Notes: generated from the letters alone by a model not told the origin. A DNA stretch of 64,000 nucleotides from Campylobacteraceae bacterium (GCA_027024155.1 JALVTE010000121.1:62001-126000), one strand, 5' to 3'. Numbered from the stretch's first letter, positions 25,900 through 34,103 are shown. Numbers and translations: made by a program.

Positions 25900-25925
25900 T
25901 ACCACGCTAAATATATAGTGTGGTA
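25900..25925 (+). terminator. Hairpin after the rhodanese gene
   Basis: TACCACGCTA / TAGTGTGGTA, a 10-bp stem with one wobble pair and a 6-nt loop, 7 bases after the stop. The T-run is weak. Confidence 0.55.
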
Positions 25926-25950
25926 TTACTTCTCATCTTAAACAGCAGTT

Positions 25951-25984
25951 CTGATAATAGGTATGCTTAAACACCTATTATTAG
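25951..25984 (+). promoter_or_regulatory. 12-bp hairpin upstream of the oleate hydratase gene
   Basis: CTGATAATAGGT pairs with ACCTATTATTAG (one wobble) around a 10-nt loop, ending 51 bases before the ATG. It could be a second terminator or a leader structure. Confidence 0.5.
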
Positions 25985-26035
25985 AATTACTTTACAAACA
26001 TAGCTACGTACTCTGATTATACAAAGGAAAATAAG

Positions 26036-27640
26036 ATGAATCAAGAGAAAGTAAAAGTAACAGAAAATACAAAAGTTTATCTAATAGGTAGTGGTATCGC
26101 CTCTTTAGCTACTGCATTTTATTTAATAGAAGATGCAGACTTAAATCCAGAAAATATCACTATTTTAGAGCAACGAAATGTAAGTGGTGGTGCACTTGAT
26201 GGTTCGGGTAATCCAAACGATGGCTATCTTATTCGAGGCGGTCGTATGCATGAAAAAAATTATCGTTGCTATTGGGGGCTTCTTTCACATATTCCTTCGT
26301 ATGATAATCCAGAAATTAGTGTTACCGATGAGTCAATGGAGTTTAATGAACGCTTTGTTTCACATGCCCAGGCACGACTTATTAAAGATGGCAAAAAAGT
26401 CGATTTAAGCTCTTATGGTTTAAATGCCCGCGACCAATTTTTAATGAGCAAGCTTCTGTTTACACCAGAGAGCCAACTTGACGGTATGACAATAGAAGAG
26501 TGGTTTGATGGTGAATTTTTCCATACAAATTACTGGTACCTCTTTACAAGTATGTTTGCATTCCAAAAGTGGAGCTCTTTAATGGAGATGCGACGCTATA
26601 TGCTAAGATTTATGCATTTAATGCCAGGTATGAAACACTTAGAGGGAATTTTAAGAACCAAATACAACCAATACCATTCGGTAGTTTTACCGATGCAAAA
26701 TTACCTGCAAGATAGAGGTGTTCATTTTGAATTGAGTACTCAAGTTATAGATATAGACTTTGATATTCAAGGTAAAAATAAAAGAGCAACTGCGATACAT
26801 ATCCTAAAAAATTCTGAGACTAGCACAATAGAGTTAGGCAAAGAGGATTACTGCTTCTTGACCAACGGCTCAATAGTAGATGCTGCTGATGAAGGAGATT
26901 TAAATACTGCTCCTGTTTTAAAAAGTGTTGAGGAATCAGGAGCATGGTCTCTTTGGAAAAAAGTTGCATTAAATGATTCAAGTTTTGGTAATCCTTCTGT
27001 ATTTTGCGATAGTATAGATAAGCAAAAGTGGTACTCATTTACTGTAACAATGAGAGATAGCACTTTCTTGGATTATATGGAAGATTTTACCGGTAATGTA
27101 GATGGTACTGGAGGTTTAGTTACTTTAACAGATTCTAATTGGCTGATGTCGATTGTAATTGCAAGACAGCCTCACTTTCCAGACCAGCCTAAAGATGTTA
27201 AGGTATTTTGGGGCTATGGACTTTATCCTGATAGAATCGGTAATAAAGTAAAGAAAAAAATGAGTGAATGTAATGGAAAAGAGATTTTAGAAGAGCTATG
27301 GTATCATCTGAAAATAGAAGAGTTAATGGAGCCTATAATGCAAAGCGATAAATTCATTAATGCTATACCAGTTGCAATGCCATTTATAGATAGCCTATTT
27401 ATGCCACGCTCATATGGAGACAGACCAAAAGTTATTCCAGACGGAAGCCAAAACTTCGCCTTTTTAGGGCAGTTTACCGAAGTAAAAGATGATTGCGTCT
27501 TTACTGTTGAGTACTCTACACGAACAGCACAAGAGGCGGTTTATGGATTTTTCGATTGTGGTAAAAAGCCACTACCTGTTTATGTAGGAGCACATAATCC
27601 TGTAGCAGTTGCAAAAGCTTTTGCTGCTTTAATGGAGTAA
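26036..27640 (+). CDS. ohyA: Oleate hydratase (FAD-dependent; myosin-cross-reactive antigen family)
   Basis: Adds water to the cis-9 double bond of unsaturated fatty acids, giving 10-hydroxy acids; FAD is structural. Seen: the dinucleotide-binding GSGIASLATAFYLIEDA (about 18-34), the family stretch ILEQRNVSGGALDGSGNP, FQKWSSLMEMRRYMLRFMH and the catalytic-Tyr region KYNQYHSVVLPMQNYL. In the RGGR loop the residue after RGGR is Met71, where the best-studied enzymes have the catalytic Glu. Length 534. Upstream AAAGGAAAATAAG is a good ribosome site. The MtfA-like peptidase follows 7 bases later. Confidence 0.93.
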   Translation: MNQEKVKVTENTKVYLIGSGIASLATAFYLIEDADLNPENITILEQRNVSGGALDGSGNPNDGYLIRGGRMHEKNYRCYWGLLSHIPSYDNPEISVTDESMEFNERFVSHAQARLIKDGKKVDLSSYGLNARDQFLMSKLLFTPESQLDGMTIEEWFDGEFFHTNYWYLFTSMFAFQKWSSLMEMRRYMLRFMHLMPGMKHLEGILRTKYNQYHSVVLPMQNYLQDRGVHFELSTQVIDIDFDIQGKNKRATAIHILKNSETSTIELGKEDYCFLTNGSIVDAADEGDLNTAPVLKSVEESGAWSLWKKVALNDSSFGNPSVFCDSIDKQKWYSFTVTMRDSTFLDYMEDFTGNVDGTGGLVTLTDSNWLMSIVIARQPHFPDQPKDVKVFWGYGLYPDRIGNKVKKKMSECNGKEILEELWYHLKIEELMEPIMQSDKFINAIPVAMPFIDSLFMPRSYGDRPKVIPDGSQNFAFLGQFTEVKDDCVFTVEYSTRTAQEAVYGFFDCGKKPLPVYVGAHNPVAVAKAFAALME

Positions 27641-27647
27641 ACTTCGG

Positions 27648-28478
27648 ATGTATTACTTAAATATACTCTTTTTTATTGTTACAGTAGGGTTATTCTTTCT
27701 ACTCTACTGGGCAGTTAAGAGTTGGTTGAAAGCAAAAAAGTTAAAAGAGATACTCTCTCAACCATTTCCTAAAGAGTATGAGCAAATTCTAAATAAAATT
27801 CCTTATTATAAAAAACTTGATGCCAATAAGCAAGAGAAGATAAAAAAATCTATTCTTATTTTTATTGGTAGTAAAGAGTTTATAGGTGTTAAGATAGAGC
27901 TTACAGATGAAATAAAAGTAACAATAGCATTTTATGCTTGTTTTCTTCTGTTGAATATTACAAGTGACAACTGTTATGACAATCTATCGACAATAATTGT
28001 TTATCCTAGTCATGTTATTTATGATGTAGCAAGAGAGAATGGAGGAATAGTTTCAAAAGAGCCATTACTGTTAGAGGGACAATCAGCAAATGATACAGTT
28101 GTAATTAGTTGGAACGATGCAAAAAAAGAGGCATATCACATAGGAAAAGAGAATGTAATCCTCCATGAATTTGCACATGAAATTGATTTTTTAGATGGAG
28201 AAATCGACGGCATCCCACCACTAAGTGAATCTAAATATACAGAGTGGAGTGAAGTACTTTATCGAGACTATAATAAGTTAAAAGCAAAGGCAATAGCTAA
28301 CAGATATTGGGGTAAATACAAAATCTTAGGTGATTATGCTGCAACTAACGAAGCTGAATTTTTTGCAGTTGCTACAGAGCGATTTTTCGGCGTACCAAAA
28401 TCTTTAAAACATCATTTTCCTGAACTTTATAATGAGTTAAAAAATTTTTATAAGATAGATCCAGCAGAAGAGTTTTGA
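27648..28478 (+). CDS. MtfA-like zinc peptidase (M90), membrane-anchored
   Basis: 276 residues with one N-terminal membrane segment (about 1-22) and the MtfA-type domain. The zinc motif is HEFAHEIDFLDGEIDG (HExxH, about residue 180), and the downstream glutamate region reads YAATNEAEFFAVATERFF. E. coli MtfA acts on Mlc and glucose uptake, but that regulator is not expected here, so the substrate is unknown. It is probably co-transcribed with the oleate hydratase gene. It ends 6 bases from the convergent WYL gene. Confidence 0.87.
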   Translation: MYYLNILFFIVTVGLFFLLYWAVKSWLKAKKLKEILSQPFPKEYEQILNKIPYYKKLDANKQEKIKKSILIFIGSKEFIGVKIELTDEIKVTIAFYACFLLLNITSDNCYDNLSTIIVYPSHVIYDVARENGGIVSKEPLLLEGQSANDTVVISWNDAKKEAYHIGKENVILHEFAHEIDFLDGEIDGIPPLSESKYTEWSEVLYRDYNKLKAKAIANRYWGKYKILGDYAATNEAEFFAVATERFFGVPKSLKHHFPELYNELKNFYKIDPAEEF

Positions 28479-28484
28479 TTGAAC

Positions 28485-29396
28485 TTATAACGCAGCTAAT
28501 TTTTTCTTAAGGCTTCTTTTTATCATTTTTTTTAAGTTTCTTGGCTCTAGTATTTCTATTTTTGGTAGCCATTTAGTTATAATATCTTCTACCTCTCTAA
28601 AGTTTGTAACACGATAGCTAAGTTTTATGGAGCCATCTTCATACTCTTGCAAAATTCGCTGAGATGCTAAATATTTTTTGTGTTTAAAGTACCTTGCAAT
28701 CGATTTATCAGCCTTTAATATTACCTCTACCTCGTCGCCTTTAAAATTAGCCCAAGGGCTTTGTAGTTTGTCTATAAACTCTACAATAGATGCCTCTTTA
28801 TTAAAGCTTTTACCTGTGTAGCTAATATCTACAATCATAGATACTCTTCGGTACTCAAACCTAGATTTTGTAGCATACAGCCCAACAACATAGAAGTTTT
28901 CGTTTAGAAATATAATTCTGTATGGTTGTAGTTTTGCATAGAAGATTTTCTCTTGCGTTTTGTAGCCTATCTTTATCTCTTTTCTAAACTTTATAGCGTG
29001 TTCTAGTTTAGAGAGTATGTCAAAATTTGTCAATTTCTCAAAAGGGCGAGTTTTAAAGTCGTAAACCGTATCAGCCCGCTTAATTAGGGCTTTTGTGCTA
29101 TTACTAATTTGGCTAGATTTACGAGTAGTGTCAAATAGGTTTACAATATTTGCAAGCGTCATTAAATCGCTAGCATTAAGAACATTATCTAAAAGCACCC
29201 TCTTGTAAGCTTGGTAGCACTCTCCCTCTTTACTCATAAAATCACCAAAAATATCACGAATAACTTCAAAATCCCGCCTGATAGTACGCTTGCTTACCTC
29301 ATACTCCTGCGCAAGCCTACTAACACAAAGCTTCTTGCCTTCGTTTAAGAGTTTAAGCATCTCTATTGTTCGGTATAGACTACTTCTTTGGCTCAT
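28485..29396 (-). CDS. WYL-domain transcriptional regulator
   Basis: 303 residues: N-terminal helix-turn-helix of DeoR type (KKLCVSRLAQEYEVSKRTIRRDFEVI, split as KKLCVSRLAQEY and EVSKRTIRRDFEVI, about 17-45) and a central WYL-type sensor domain (LQPYRIIFLNENFYVVGLYA, about 160-180), plus a WCX-like C-terminus. WYL domains are thought to bind nucleic acids or nucleotides. It is transcribed divergently from the RtcB-PrfH pair, so it most likely controls them in response to RNA damage. The pairing fits known rtcB-associated regulation, but the ligand is inference. Confidence 0.88.
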   Translation of the reverse strand: MSQRSSLYRTIEMLKLLNEGKKLCVSRLAQEYEVSKRTIRRDFEVIRDIFGDFMSKEGECYQAYKRVLLDNVLNASDLMTLANIVNLFDTTRKSSQISNSTKALIKRADTVYDFKTRPFEKLTNFDILSKLEHAIKFRKEIKIGYKTQEKIFYAKLQPYRIIFLNENFYVVGLYATKSRFEYRRVSMIVDISYTGKSFNKEASIVEFIDKLQSPWANFKGDEVEVILKADKSIARYFKHKKYLASQRILQEYEDGSIKLSYRVTNFREVEDIITKWLPKIEILEPRNLKKMIKRSLKKKLAAL

Positions 29397-29447
29397 CTTT
29401 TATCTTACCTTATTTTAGAAATTAGTTTATATTTTTTAATTGCTATT

Positions 29448-29503
29448 TTACATAACTGAAGTTACATAAAATAAATTTTATTATTTATCGGACAATATAT
29501 GTC
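29448..29503. promoter_or_regulatory. Candidate operators in the WYL/rtcB divergent promoter
   Basis: Direct repeats TTACATAA at 29448-29455 and 29462-29469 (14-base period) are followed by the palindrome GACAATATATGTC at 29491-29503. A TATTAT -10-like box lies just downstream at 29511-29516 on the rtcB side. They are plausible binding sites for the WYL regulator; binding is inference. Confidence 0.4.
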
Positions 29504-29549
29504 ATTAACATATTATACCATTTTCCAAACAAAACAAAAAGGAGTAAAA

Positions 29550-29666
29550 ATGAATAGTTTAACAAGCAAAAAAATAGACACAAAATATATAAACATAAAG
29601 GTAAAAAATGGACAATTTAAGAGTTTTTGCATCGAGCAAAAATTGGATAGATGTAAGAAGTGTTGA
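29550..29666 (+). CDS. Possible 38-codon leader ORF overlapping rtcB
   Basis: An ORF with a strong Shine-Dalgarno (AAAAAGGAG, 6 bases before the ATG) encoding MNSLTSKKIDTKYINIKV, ending CKKC. It overlaps the first 59 bases of rtcB in another frame. Its ribosome site is better than that of rtcB itself (AAAGGT). It may be a leader that tunes rtcB translation, or merely an accidental frame. Confidence 0.35.
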   Translation: MNSLTSKKIDTKYINIKVKNGQFKSFCIEQKLDRCKKC

Positions 29667-30669
29667 GACACTAAAGAAGATTACGCACTTTAAAGGCGTA
29701 AAGAGCGTTGTAGGTTTGCCCGATTTAAGTGTTGGGCTTGTGCCTAATGGTATGGCGGTGCTTAGCGAAGATAGAGTTTATCCGCATCTAATTGGTGGAG
29801 ATATTGGGTGTGGGATGAGCCTGTTTGAAGTACCTATCAAGGCAAAAAAGATAAAGGTAGAGAGGTTTGCTAAGCATTTGGCTAAATTAGATAGTTTAGA
29901 TGATATAGAGCTAGATTTGCCAGAGCTTGGCTACAATTTGGGAACCATTGGCAAGGGGAATCATTTTGCAGAGTTGCATTTGGTTAATGAGGTGCAAGAT
30001 AAAAAGCTTTTTAAGCAGTTAGAGCTTGGCAAAGAGTCGCTATATACTTTAATTCATAGCGGTTCGAGAGCCTTTGGGCAGTTGATTTTTGATAGAGTAT
30101 CTGGCAAATATGAGCCATCGGTTGGCTTAAGTGAAAAAGAGGCAGAAGAGTATTTAAAAGAGTACGATAGAGCAATAGAGTATGCAAAGTTAAGCAGAGC
30201 CGAGATTGCTAAGCGACTTTTAAAGGCTATAAAACTAGAGCCAAATATTAAAGAGGTAAGCGATACAGCACACAACAGCATAACTAAAACCAAAGATGGC
30301 TGGCTACATAGAAAAGGTGCAACGCCAACTAATAGGGGTGCTGTAATAATTGCAGGCAGTCGTGGAAGTTTAAGCTACTTAGTAATGCCAACTAATAGTA
30401 CTAAAAAGTCTAACTACTCTTTAGCTCACGGAGCAGGTAGAAAGTGGGAGAGAAGCTCAGCCGAGGCAAAACTTCGCAACCACTACTCCAAAGCTGACCT
30501 TTGCAGAACAAATATAGGCTCTAGGGTAATTTGTAGCGATAGCAAACTACTTTACGAAGAGGCACCGCAAGCGTATAAAAATATCGATGTAGTTATAGAA
30601 GATTTAGTAGAGGCTGGTTTGGCTACTGTAGTGGCAACTTTTCGCCCAATACTAACCTATAAGGAGTAG
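29608..30669 (+). CDS. rtcB: RtcB-family RNA ligase (PrfH-associated type)
   Basis: A GTP- and Mn-dependent RNA ligase joining 2',3'-cyclic phosphate (or 3'-phosphate) to 5'-OH ends. Seen: metal site GGDIGCGM (Asp65, Cys68), KGNHFAELH, LIHSGSRAFG, DTAHNSIT and the nucleophile His in SLAHGAGRKWERS. At 353 residues it is shorter than E. coli RtcB (408), as expected for the RtcB2 type encoded beside PrfH. The prfH gene starts 3 bases after its stop. Known work on RtcB2-PrfH shows repair of ribosomes cut in the 16S decoding centre, so the same role is likely here. Confidence 0.92.
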   Translation: MDNLRVFASSKNWIDVRSVETLKKITHFKGVKSVVGLPDLSVGLVPNGMAVLSEDRVYPHLIGGDIGCGMSLFEVPIKAKKIKVERFAKHLAKLDSLDDIELDLPELGYNLGTIGKGNHFAELHLVNEVQDKKLFKQLELGKESLYTLIHSGSRAFGQLIFDRVSGKYEPSVGLSEKEAEEYLKEYDRAIEYAKLSRAEIAKRLLKAIKLEPNIKEVSDTAHNSITKTKDGWLHRKGATPTNRGAVIIAGSRGSLSYLVMPTNSTKKSNYSLAHGAGRKWERSSAEAKLRNHYSKADLCRTNIGSRVICSDSKLLYEEAPQAYKNIDVVIEDLVEAGLATVVATFRPILTYKE

Positions 30670-30672
30670 CCG

Positions 30673-31269
30673 ATGCTTATACAAATTAGTAGTGGAAATG
30701 GCGTAGATGAGGTGTGTAGAGCAATATATCACTTTTTAAATTGGTTAGAGAAGAGGTACAGTTTTGAAGTAGTTAAAATAGAGTATGCCAAATGTAAAGA
30801 TTGCTATAAATCGGTGCTTTTAAAAAGTAACGACAGTGCACTCTTAGAATTAGAGGGTACACATTTATGGCGGAGTCAGAGCCCCTTTAGGGCAAAACAT
30901 AAAAGAAAGAATTGGTACTTTTCGTTAAATATACTAAAAGAGCAAAATAGGATAAGTTTCGATGAAAGTAAGGTAGTTTACCAAACTATGAAAAGCCCTA
31001 AAAAGGGTGGACAGCATGTAAATACCACCTGCTCAGGTGTTAGAGCAGTTTATGAACCACTAAATATAGAAGCTGTTAGCTTTGATGAACGAAGTCAGCA
31101 TTTAAATAAGATAAGAGCTCTGGAGCGACTAATAAAAAGAGTTCAAGAACTTGAGCTTGCAAATGCATTTAAGCAAAAGAGTGAGCAGTGGCAAAGTGGA
31201 AAAGAGATAGAAAGAGGCAATAGTATCTTGGTTTTTGAAAAAGAGAGTTTTATTTTAACTCAAATTTAG
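30673..31269 (+). CDS. prfH: PrfH, release-factor homologue
   Basis: 198 residues. A class I release-factor catalytic domain carrying KGGQHVNTTCSGVRA (GGQ at 112-114), preceded by the PrfH-type N-terminal part in place of codon-recognition domains (SQSPFRAKHKRKNW). PrfH releases the nascent peptide from ribosomes with a cleaved decoding centre, clearing the way for RtcB to seal the RNA. AAGGAG lies 8 bases before the ATG. Same transcript as rtcB, and a strong terminator follows. Confidence 0.92.
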   Translation: MLIQISSGNGVDEVCRAIYHFLNWLEKRYSFEVVKIEYAKCKDCYKSVLLKSNDSALLELEGTHLWRSQSPFRAKHKRKNWYFSLNILKEQNRISFDESKVVYQTMKSPKKGGQHVNTTCSGVRAVYEPLNIEAVSFDERSQHLNKIRALERLIKRVQELELANAFKQKSEQWQSGKEIERGNSILVFEKESFILTQI

Positions 31270-31281
31270 TATTAAAGATTA

Positions 31282-31314
31282 AGCCAAAATAGTAGAGTTT
31301 TACTATTTTAGGCT
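31282..31314. terminator. Bidirectional terminator between prfH and the permease gene
   Basis: AGCC-AAAATAGTA pairs with TACTATTTT-(A)-GGCT (13 bp with one bulged base, loop GAGTTT). On the plus strand AAAATT follows; on the minus strand T-rich sequence follows. It overlaps the last codons of the permease gene. Confidence 0.7.
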
Positions 31315-32267
31315 AAAATTGTATTAAATATAAATCCAATAGCCATAATACCTAATGCAACGGTGCTAAAGAATATTACTATTAGTTTGATAGATAATAT
31401 CTTTTTTAGTATCATTGCTTCTGGTAGGCTTAGGGCAGTTATTGCCATCATAAAGCTAAGAGCAGTTCCTAGTAGCATACCTTTATTGGTTAATACTTCG
31501 ATTAATGGCATTACACCAGCTGCATTTGAGTACATTGGTACACCTAAAATTGTAGCTAATGGCACTGCATACCAAGCATCTCCACCTGCGTATTTTACAA
31601 TAACTTCTGTAGGTACATAGCCGTGAATAAAGGCTCCAATTCCTACACCAATTAAAATATATGCCCACACTTTTTTAAGGATATCTGCTGTATAGTTCCA
31701 AGCCTCTATAGCTCTCTCTTTAAATGGTATTTTTATCTCTTCTATTGCAGCGGGCTTAACTTCTGGGGGCTTTATTAAGATTTCATCTTCTAAGTTCATT
31801 TTACCAATAACAATACCAGCTACTATCGCTACAAGTAGCCCAAAGCCAATATATAGGGCTGTAATTTTCCAACCAAATAGAGTAAATAGCATAGCTATTG
31901 CTATTTCGTTATTCATTGGTGCAGAGATTAGGTAGCTAAAGGTTACACCAAGTGGAATTCTAGCTTGTATAAATCCTAAAAAGAGTGGAATTGCAGAGCA
32001 TGAACAAAAAGGTGTAATTATTCCAAATAGAGCTGCCGCAATATGCCCAACGAGTGGATGTTTACCAGCTAAATAATCACGAACTTTTTCTGTAGGGAAA
32101 TAGCTTCTAATTAAAGTAACTATAAATATAATTACCGCCAAAAGTATAAAAATCTTTACTGTATCGAATAGAAAAAAATCTAATGCACCACCAAGTGCAC
32201 TTTTGCTATTTAACCCTAATTGGTTATAGACTAAATTATCAACTATCTTTTGCCACCAATCAAACAT
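31308..32267 (-). CDS. DUF318-family permease (ArsP-like)
   Basis: A polytopic inner-membrane permease, 319 residues, about eight to nine hydrophobic segments in two halves with a charged loop (about 155-185, KPPEVKPAAIEEIK). The family signature TPFCSCSAIPLFLGF (about 80-94) is present, and its second-half equivalent reads PMYSNAAGVMPLI. DUF318 proteins next to ArsR and a small thiol protein are usually exporters of organoarsenicals or related compounds. A good Shine-Dalgarno (AAAAGGAAAAC) lies upstream. Last gene of the ArsR transcript. Confidence 0.85.
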   Translation of the reverse strand: MFDWWQKIVDNLVYNQLGLNSKSALGGALDFFLFDTVKIFILLAVIIFIVTLIRSYFPTEKVRDYLAGKHPLVGHIAAALFGIITPFCSCSAIPLFLGFIQARIPLGVTFSYLISAPMNNEIAIAMLFTLFGWKITALYIGFGLLVAIVAGIVIGKMNLEDEILIKPPEVKPAAIEEIKIPFKERAIEAWNYTADILKKVWAYILIGVGIGAFIHGYVPTEVIVKYAGGDAWYAVPLATILGVPMYSNAAGVMPLIEVLTNKGMLLGTALSFMMAITALSLPEAMILKKILSIKLIVIFFSTVALGIMAIGFIFNTILA

Positions 32268-32408
32268 TTTGTTTTCCTTTTATTTTATAGGTATGAGCTA
32301 TATATTATTGTATTGTAAATTGTAATATCTGTAAACTATTAGCTTTAAGAATTGAATTAATGGGACAACACAAAGTTTATGCTATAAATTTAAAAGCAGA
32401 TTTTTGCC

Positions 32409-32636
32409 TTATAGTAAACTTACTATCTCATCTACAGTTAATAATTTACCTGTGCTTACAACTTTGCCATCAATTACTAAACCAGGTGTGCTCATTACTC
32501 CATATTCCATAATTTTGTTAATATCTTCTACCTTCTCAACTTGTGCAAATTTGCCACTTTTTGCTATAGCCTCTATTACATTTTTTTCTAAAGCTTTGCA
32601 TTTTGCACAGCCTGTTCCTAGAATTTCTATTTTCAT
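32409..32636 (-). CDS. Small redox-thiol (glutaredoxin-like) protein of the ArsR operon
   Basis: 75 residues: MKIEILGTGCAKC (Cys10-x-x-Cys13) opens a thioredoxin-like fold, and the cis-Pro motif TPGLVIDGKVV follows. This is the 'thioredoxin family (TM0996-like)' often paired with DUF318 permeases. The start at 32636 is preferred over an upstream in-frame ATG (32675) because AAAGGAAA lies directly before it and the usual MKIEIL beginning matches the family. It probably reduces or hands over a metalloid or thiol ligand to the permease. Confidence 0.83.
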   Translation of the reverse strand: MKIEILGTGCAKCKALEKNVIEAIAKSGKFAQVEKVEDINKIMEYGVMSTPGLVIDGKVVSTGKLLTVDEIVSLL

Positions 32637-32664
32637 TTTGTTTCCTTTGTAAGTTAAATTAGAA

Positions 32665-33012
32665 TTAAATTTCACAATCGCTAGAGATTTTTTTAAGTTC
32701 TGGTAAACTAATTGGTAGCGCTCTTATCTCTTCGATAGCTTGTAATCTAAATCTATCTAGCGGTGTGCGGATAGAGTAGTATGACCATCTGCCATCTTTT
32801 TTTATAGATAAAAAGCCACTATCTTTTAATATCTTTATATGTCTTGATAGCCTAGACTGTAACATATTAAAAGAGTTTTGCAAATCACAAATGCACATAG
32901 CTCCATGTTTGTCTATAAACTTTAACAGTTGTACTCTAGTTTCGTCATATAAAGCACCAGTAGTTTTTAAAAAGTCCTCTAAAGCTTCTTGTTCATTAAT
33001 AAATTTTTCCAT
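32665..33012 (-). CDS. arsR: ArsR-family metalloregulator
   Basis: 115 residues. A winged helix-turn-helix with DLQNSFNMLQSRLSRHIKIL as recognition region and DGRWSYYSI as wing. The As(III)-binding cysteines of the classic ELCVCDL motif are present as MCICDL (Cys40 and Cys42). It represses its own operon until arsenite-type ligands bind. First gene of the minus-strand set; a perfect 22-bp palindrome lies 8 bases upstream and is the obvious operator. Confidence 0.9.
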   Translation of the reverse strand: MEKFINEQEALEDFLKTTGALYDETRVQLLKFIDKHGAMCICDLQNSFNMLQSRLSRHIKILKDSGFLSIKKDGRWSYYSIRTPLDRFRLQAIEEIRALPISLPELKKISSDCEI

Positions 33013-33020
33013 ATTGACAT

Positions 33021-33042
33021 TATATCAAGATATCTTGATATA
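33021..33042. promoter_or_regulatory. ArsR operator (perfect palindrome)
   Basis: TATATCAAGATATCTTGATATA is exactly its own reverse complement. The core ATCAA-N6-TTGAT fits ArsR/SmtB-type operators. It lies just upstream of the arsR start, consistent with autorepression. Confidence 0.85.
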
Positions 33043-33155
33043 TAGATAAAATATCATATATATTTTGTAAAAAGGATATTAAAAGCTATATTTAATATAA
33101 TAGCACCATAAAATCACAAATTAACTTTTGCATAAGTTAAACAAAAGGATAAATT

Positions 33156-33551
33156 ATGAAGCATATAATTTTTAAAGATAAATACCCAGTATGGAGTATA
33201 GAGTTAAAAAAGAGTGAAGTTGAACAAGATAGTGTAGATGAAATAATAGAGTATTTTAAAACAAAAATAGAGAATCATCCTATAGGTACATTTATTGCTA
33301 TTTTTGACCACTATGCACATACAACTTCTATACCAGAGCATAAAGTTGCAGATGAGATAAAAGCTTTAAAAAATATTATCTTCTGTTTTGGAAAAGAGAT
33401 ACCAAAACCAATAGTGGGTGCAGTTCGTCCAAGAAGTATTAGTGTATGTGAATTAGAAGATACTTTCGAAATAAGTTCAATGGAAGCACCAAACGAAGTT
33501 ATGAACGAAGTTATGCAAAATTGGGCTATAGAGCTTAAAAAGAGTATATAG
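33156..33551 (+). CDS. Conserved-looking soluble hypothetical protein
   Basis: 131 residues, soluble, no membrane segment. An alternating alpha/beta pattern with FIAIFDHYAHTTSI (His-rich) and FCFGKEIPKPIVGAVRPRSI. I do not recognise a named function. It is divergent from arsR, but its own AT-rich promoter region of about 110 bases suggests independent expression. A Shine-Dalgarno (AAAGGATAAATT) precedes the ATG. A cytoplasmic role is likely; a heme- or ligand-binding guess from the His pair would be speculation. Confidence 0.75.
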   Translation: MKHIIFKDKYPVWSIELKKSEVEQDSVDEIIEYFKTKIENHPIGTFIAIFDHYAHTTSIPEHKVADEIKALKNIIFCFGKEIPKPIVGAVRPRSISVCELEDTFEISSMEAPNEVMNEVMQNWAIELKKSI

Positions 33552-33668
33552 CTTATTTTTAATTTTGAACGTTTGTTAAATATCTAAGTAGAATTATTGC
33601 TTAGGTATTTATAGTGAAGTGTCATCTTTTGAGATATAAGCCAATGGAATGAATAATTTATATACAAT

Positions 33669-34103
33669 TTAGTTTAATTGTAGTTTATATTTTTTTCTTC
33701 TTAAAATTTTTTTAGAATTTTTTATTTCACAATCGTAAAGAGTAATATAGTTATCTTTATAAATAGCTTTTTTAGCAACTATTTTACTATTATCAAATTT
33801 ACCATTTACACTATACATATTGACTTTTCCACTAAACTTATAGGCTTTTTTAAATTCTAAGAAGAGTTTACCTTTGCTAAAGTTTCCATCTTCATAGTAA
33901 CTATTTGCAAGAAAATACTTTTCTTTAAAAAGTAATATTTTTATAGTATCTTTAGCATTTATTTTATTAATATACTTTTGTGCAGTTATTGTATACTCTT
34001 TTTTAGATGAGTATATAAAAGTTGTTTGGGGATTTGTTATCTCTATCTCTACACCGTATAAGTGTAGAGTAGATATAGCAATTAATAGAGTTTTAATTGC
34101 CAA
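33669..34103 (-). CDS. Small exported hypothetical protein
   Basis: About 144 residues. A TTG start at 34103 is preferred because it gives a clean signal peptide (AIKTLLIAISTLHLYG) and has GAGGTGG upstream. An ATG at 34139 in frame would overlap the upstream gene by 47 bases and has a weak ribosome site. The mature part is beta-rich and basic (NPQTTFIYSSKKEYT, KKAIYKDNYITLYDCEIKNS). Not recognised. It follows the large lipoprotein gene with an 11-base overlap and is probably co-translated. Confidence 0.6.
   Translation of the reverse strand: MAIKTLLIAISTLHLYGVEIEITNPQTTFIYSSKKEYTITAQKYINKINAKDTIKILLFKEKYFLANSYYEDGNFSKGKLFLEFKKAYKFSGKVNMYSVNGKFDNSKIVAKKAIYKDNYITLYDCEIKNSKKILRRKKYKLQLN

Noticed and set aside
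32637-32675. N-terminal extension of the thiol protein
   Set aside because: The ATG at 32636 has a strong ribosome site and the usual MKIEIL start. The extension overlaps the arsR end.
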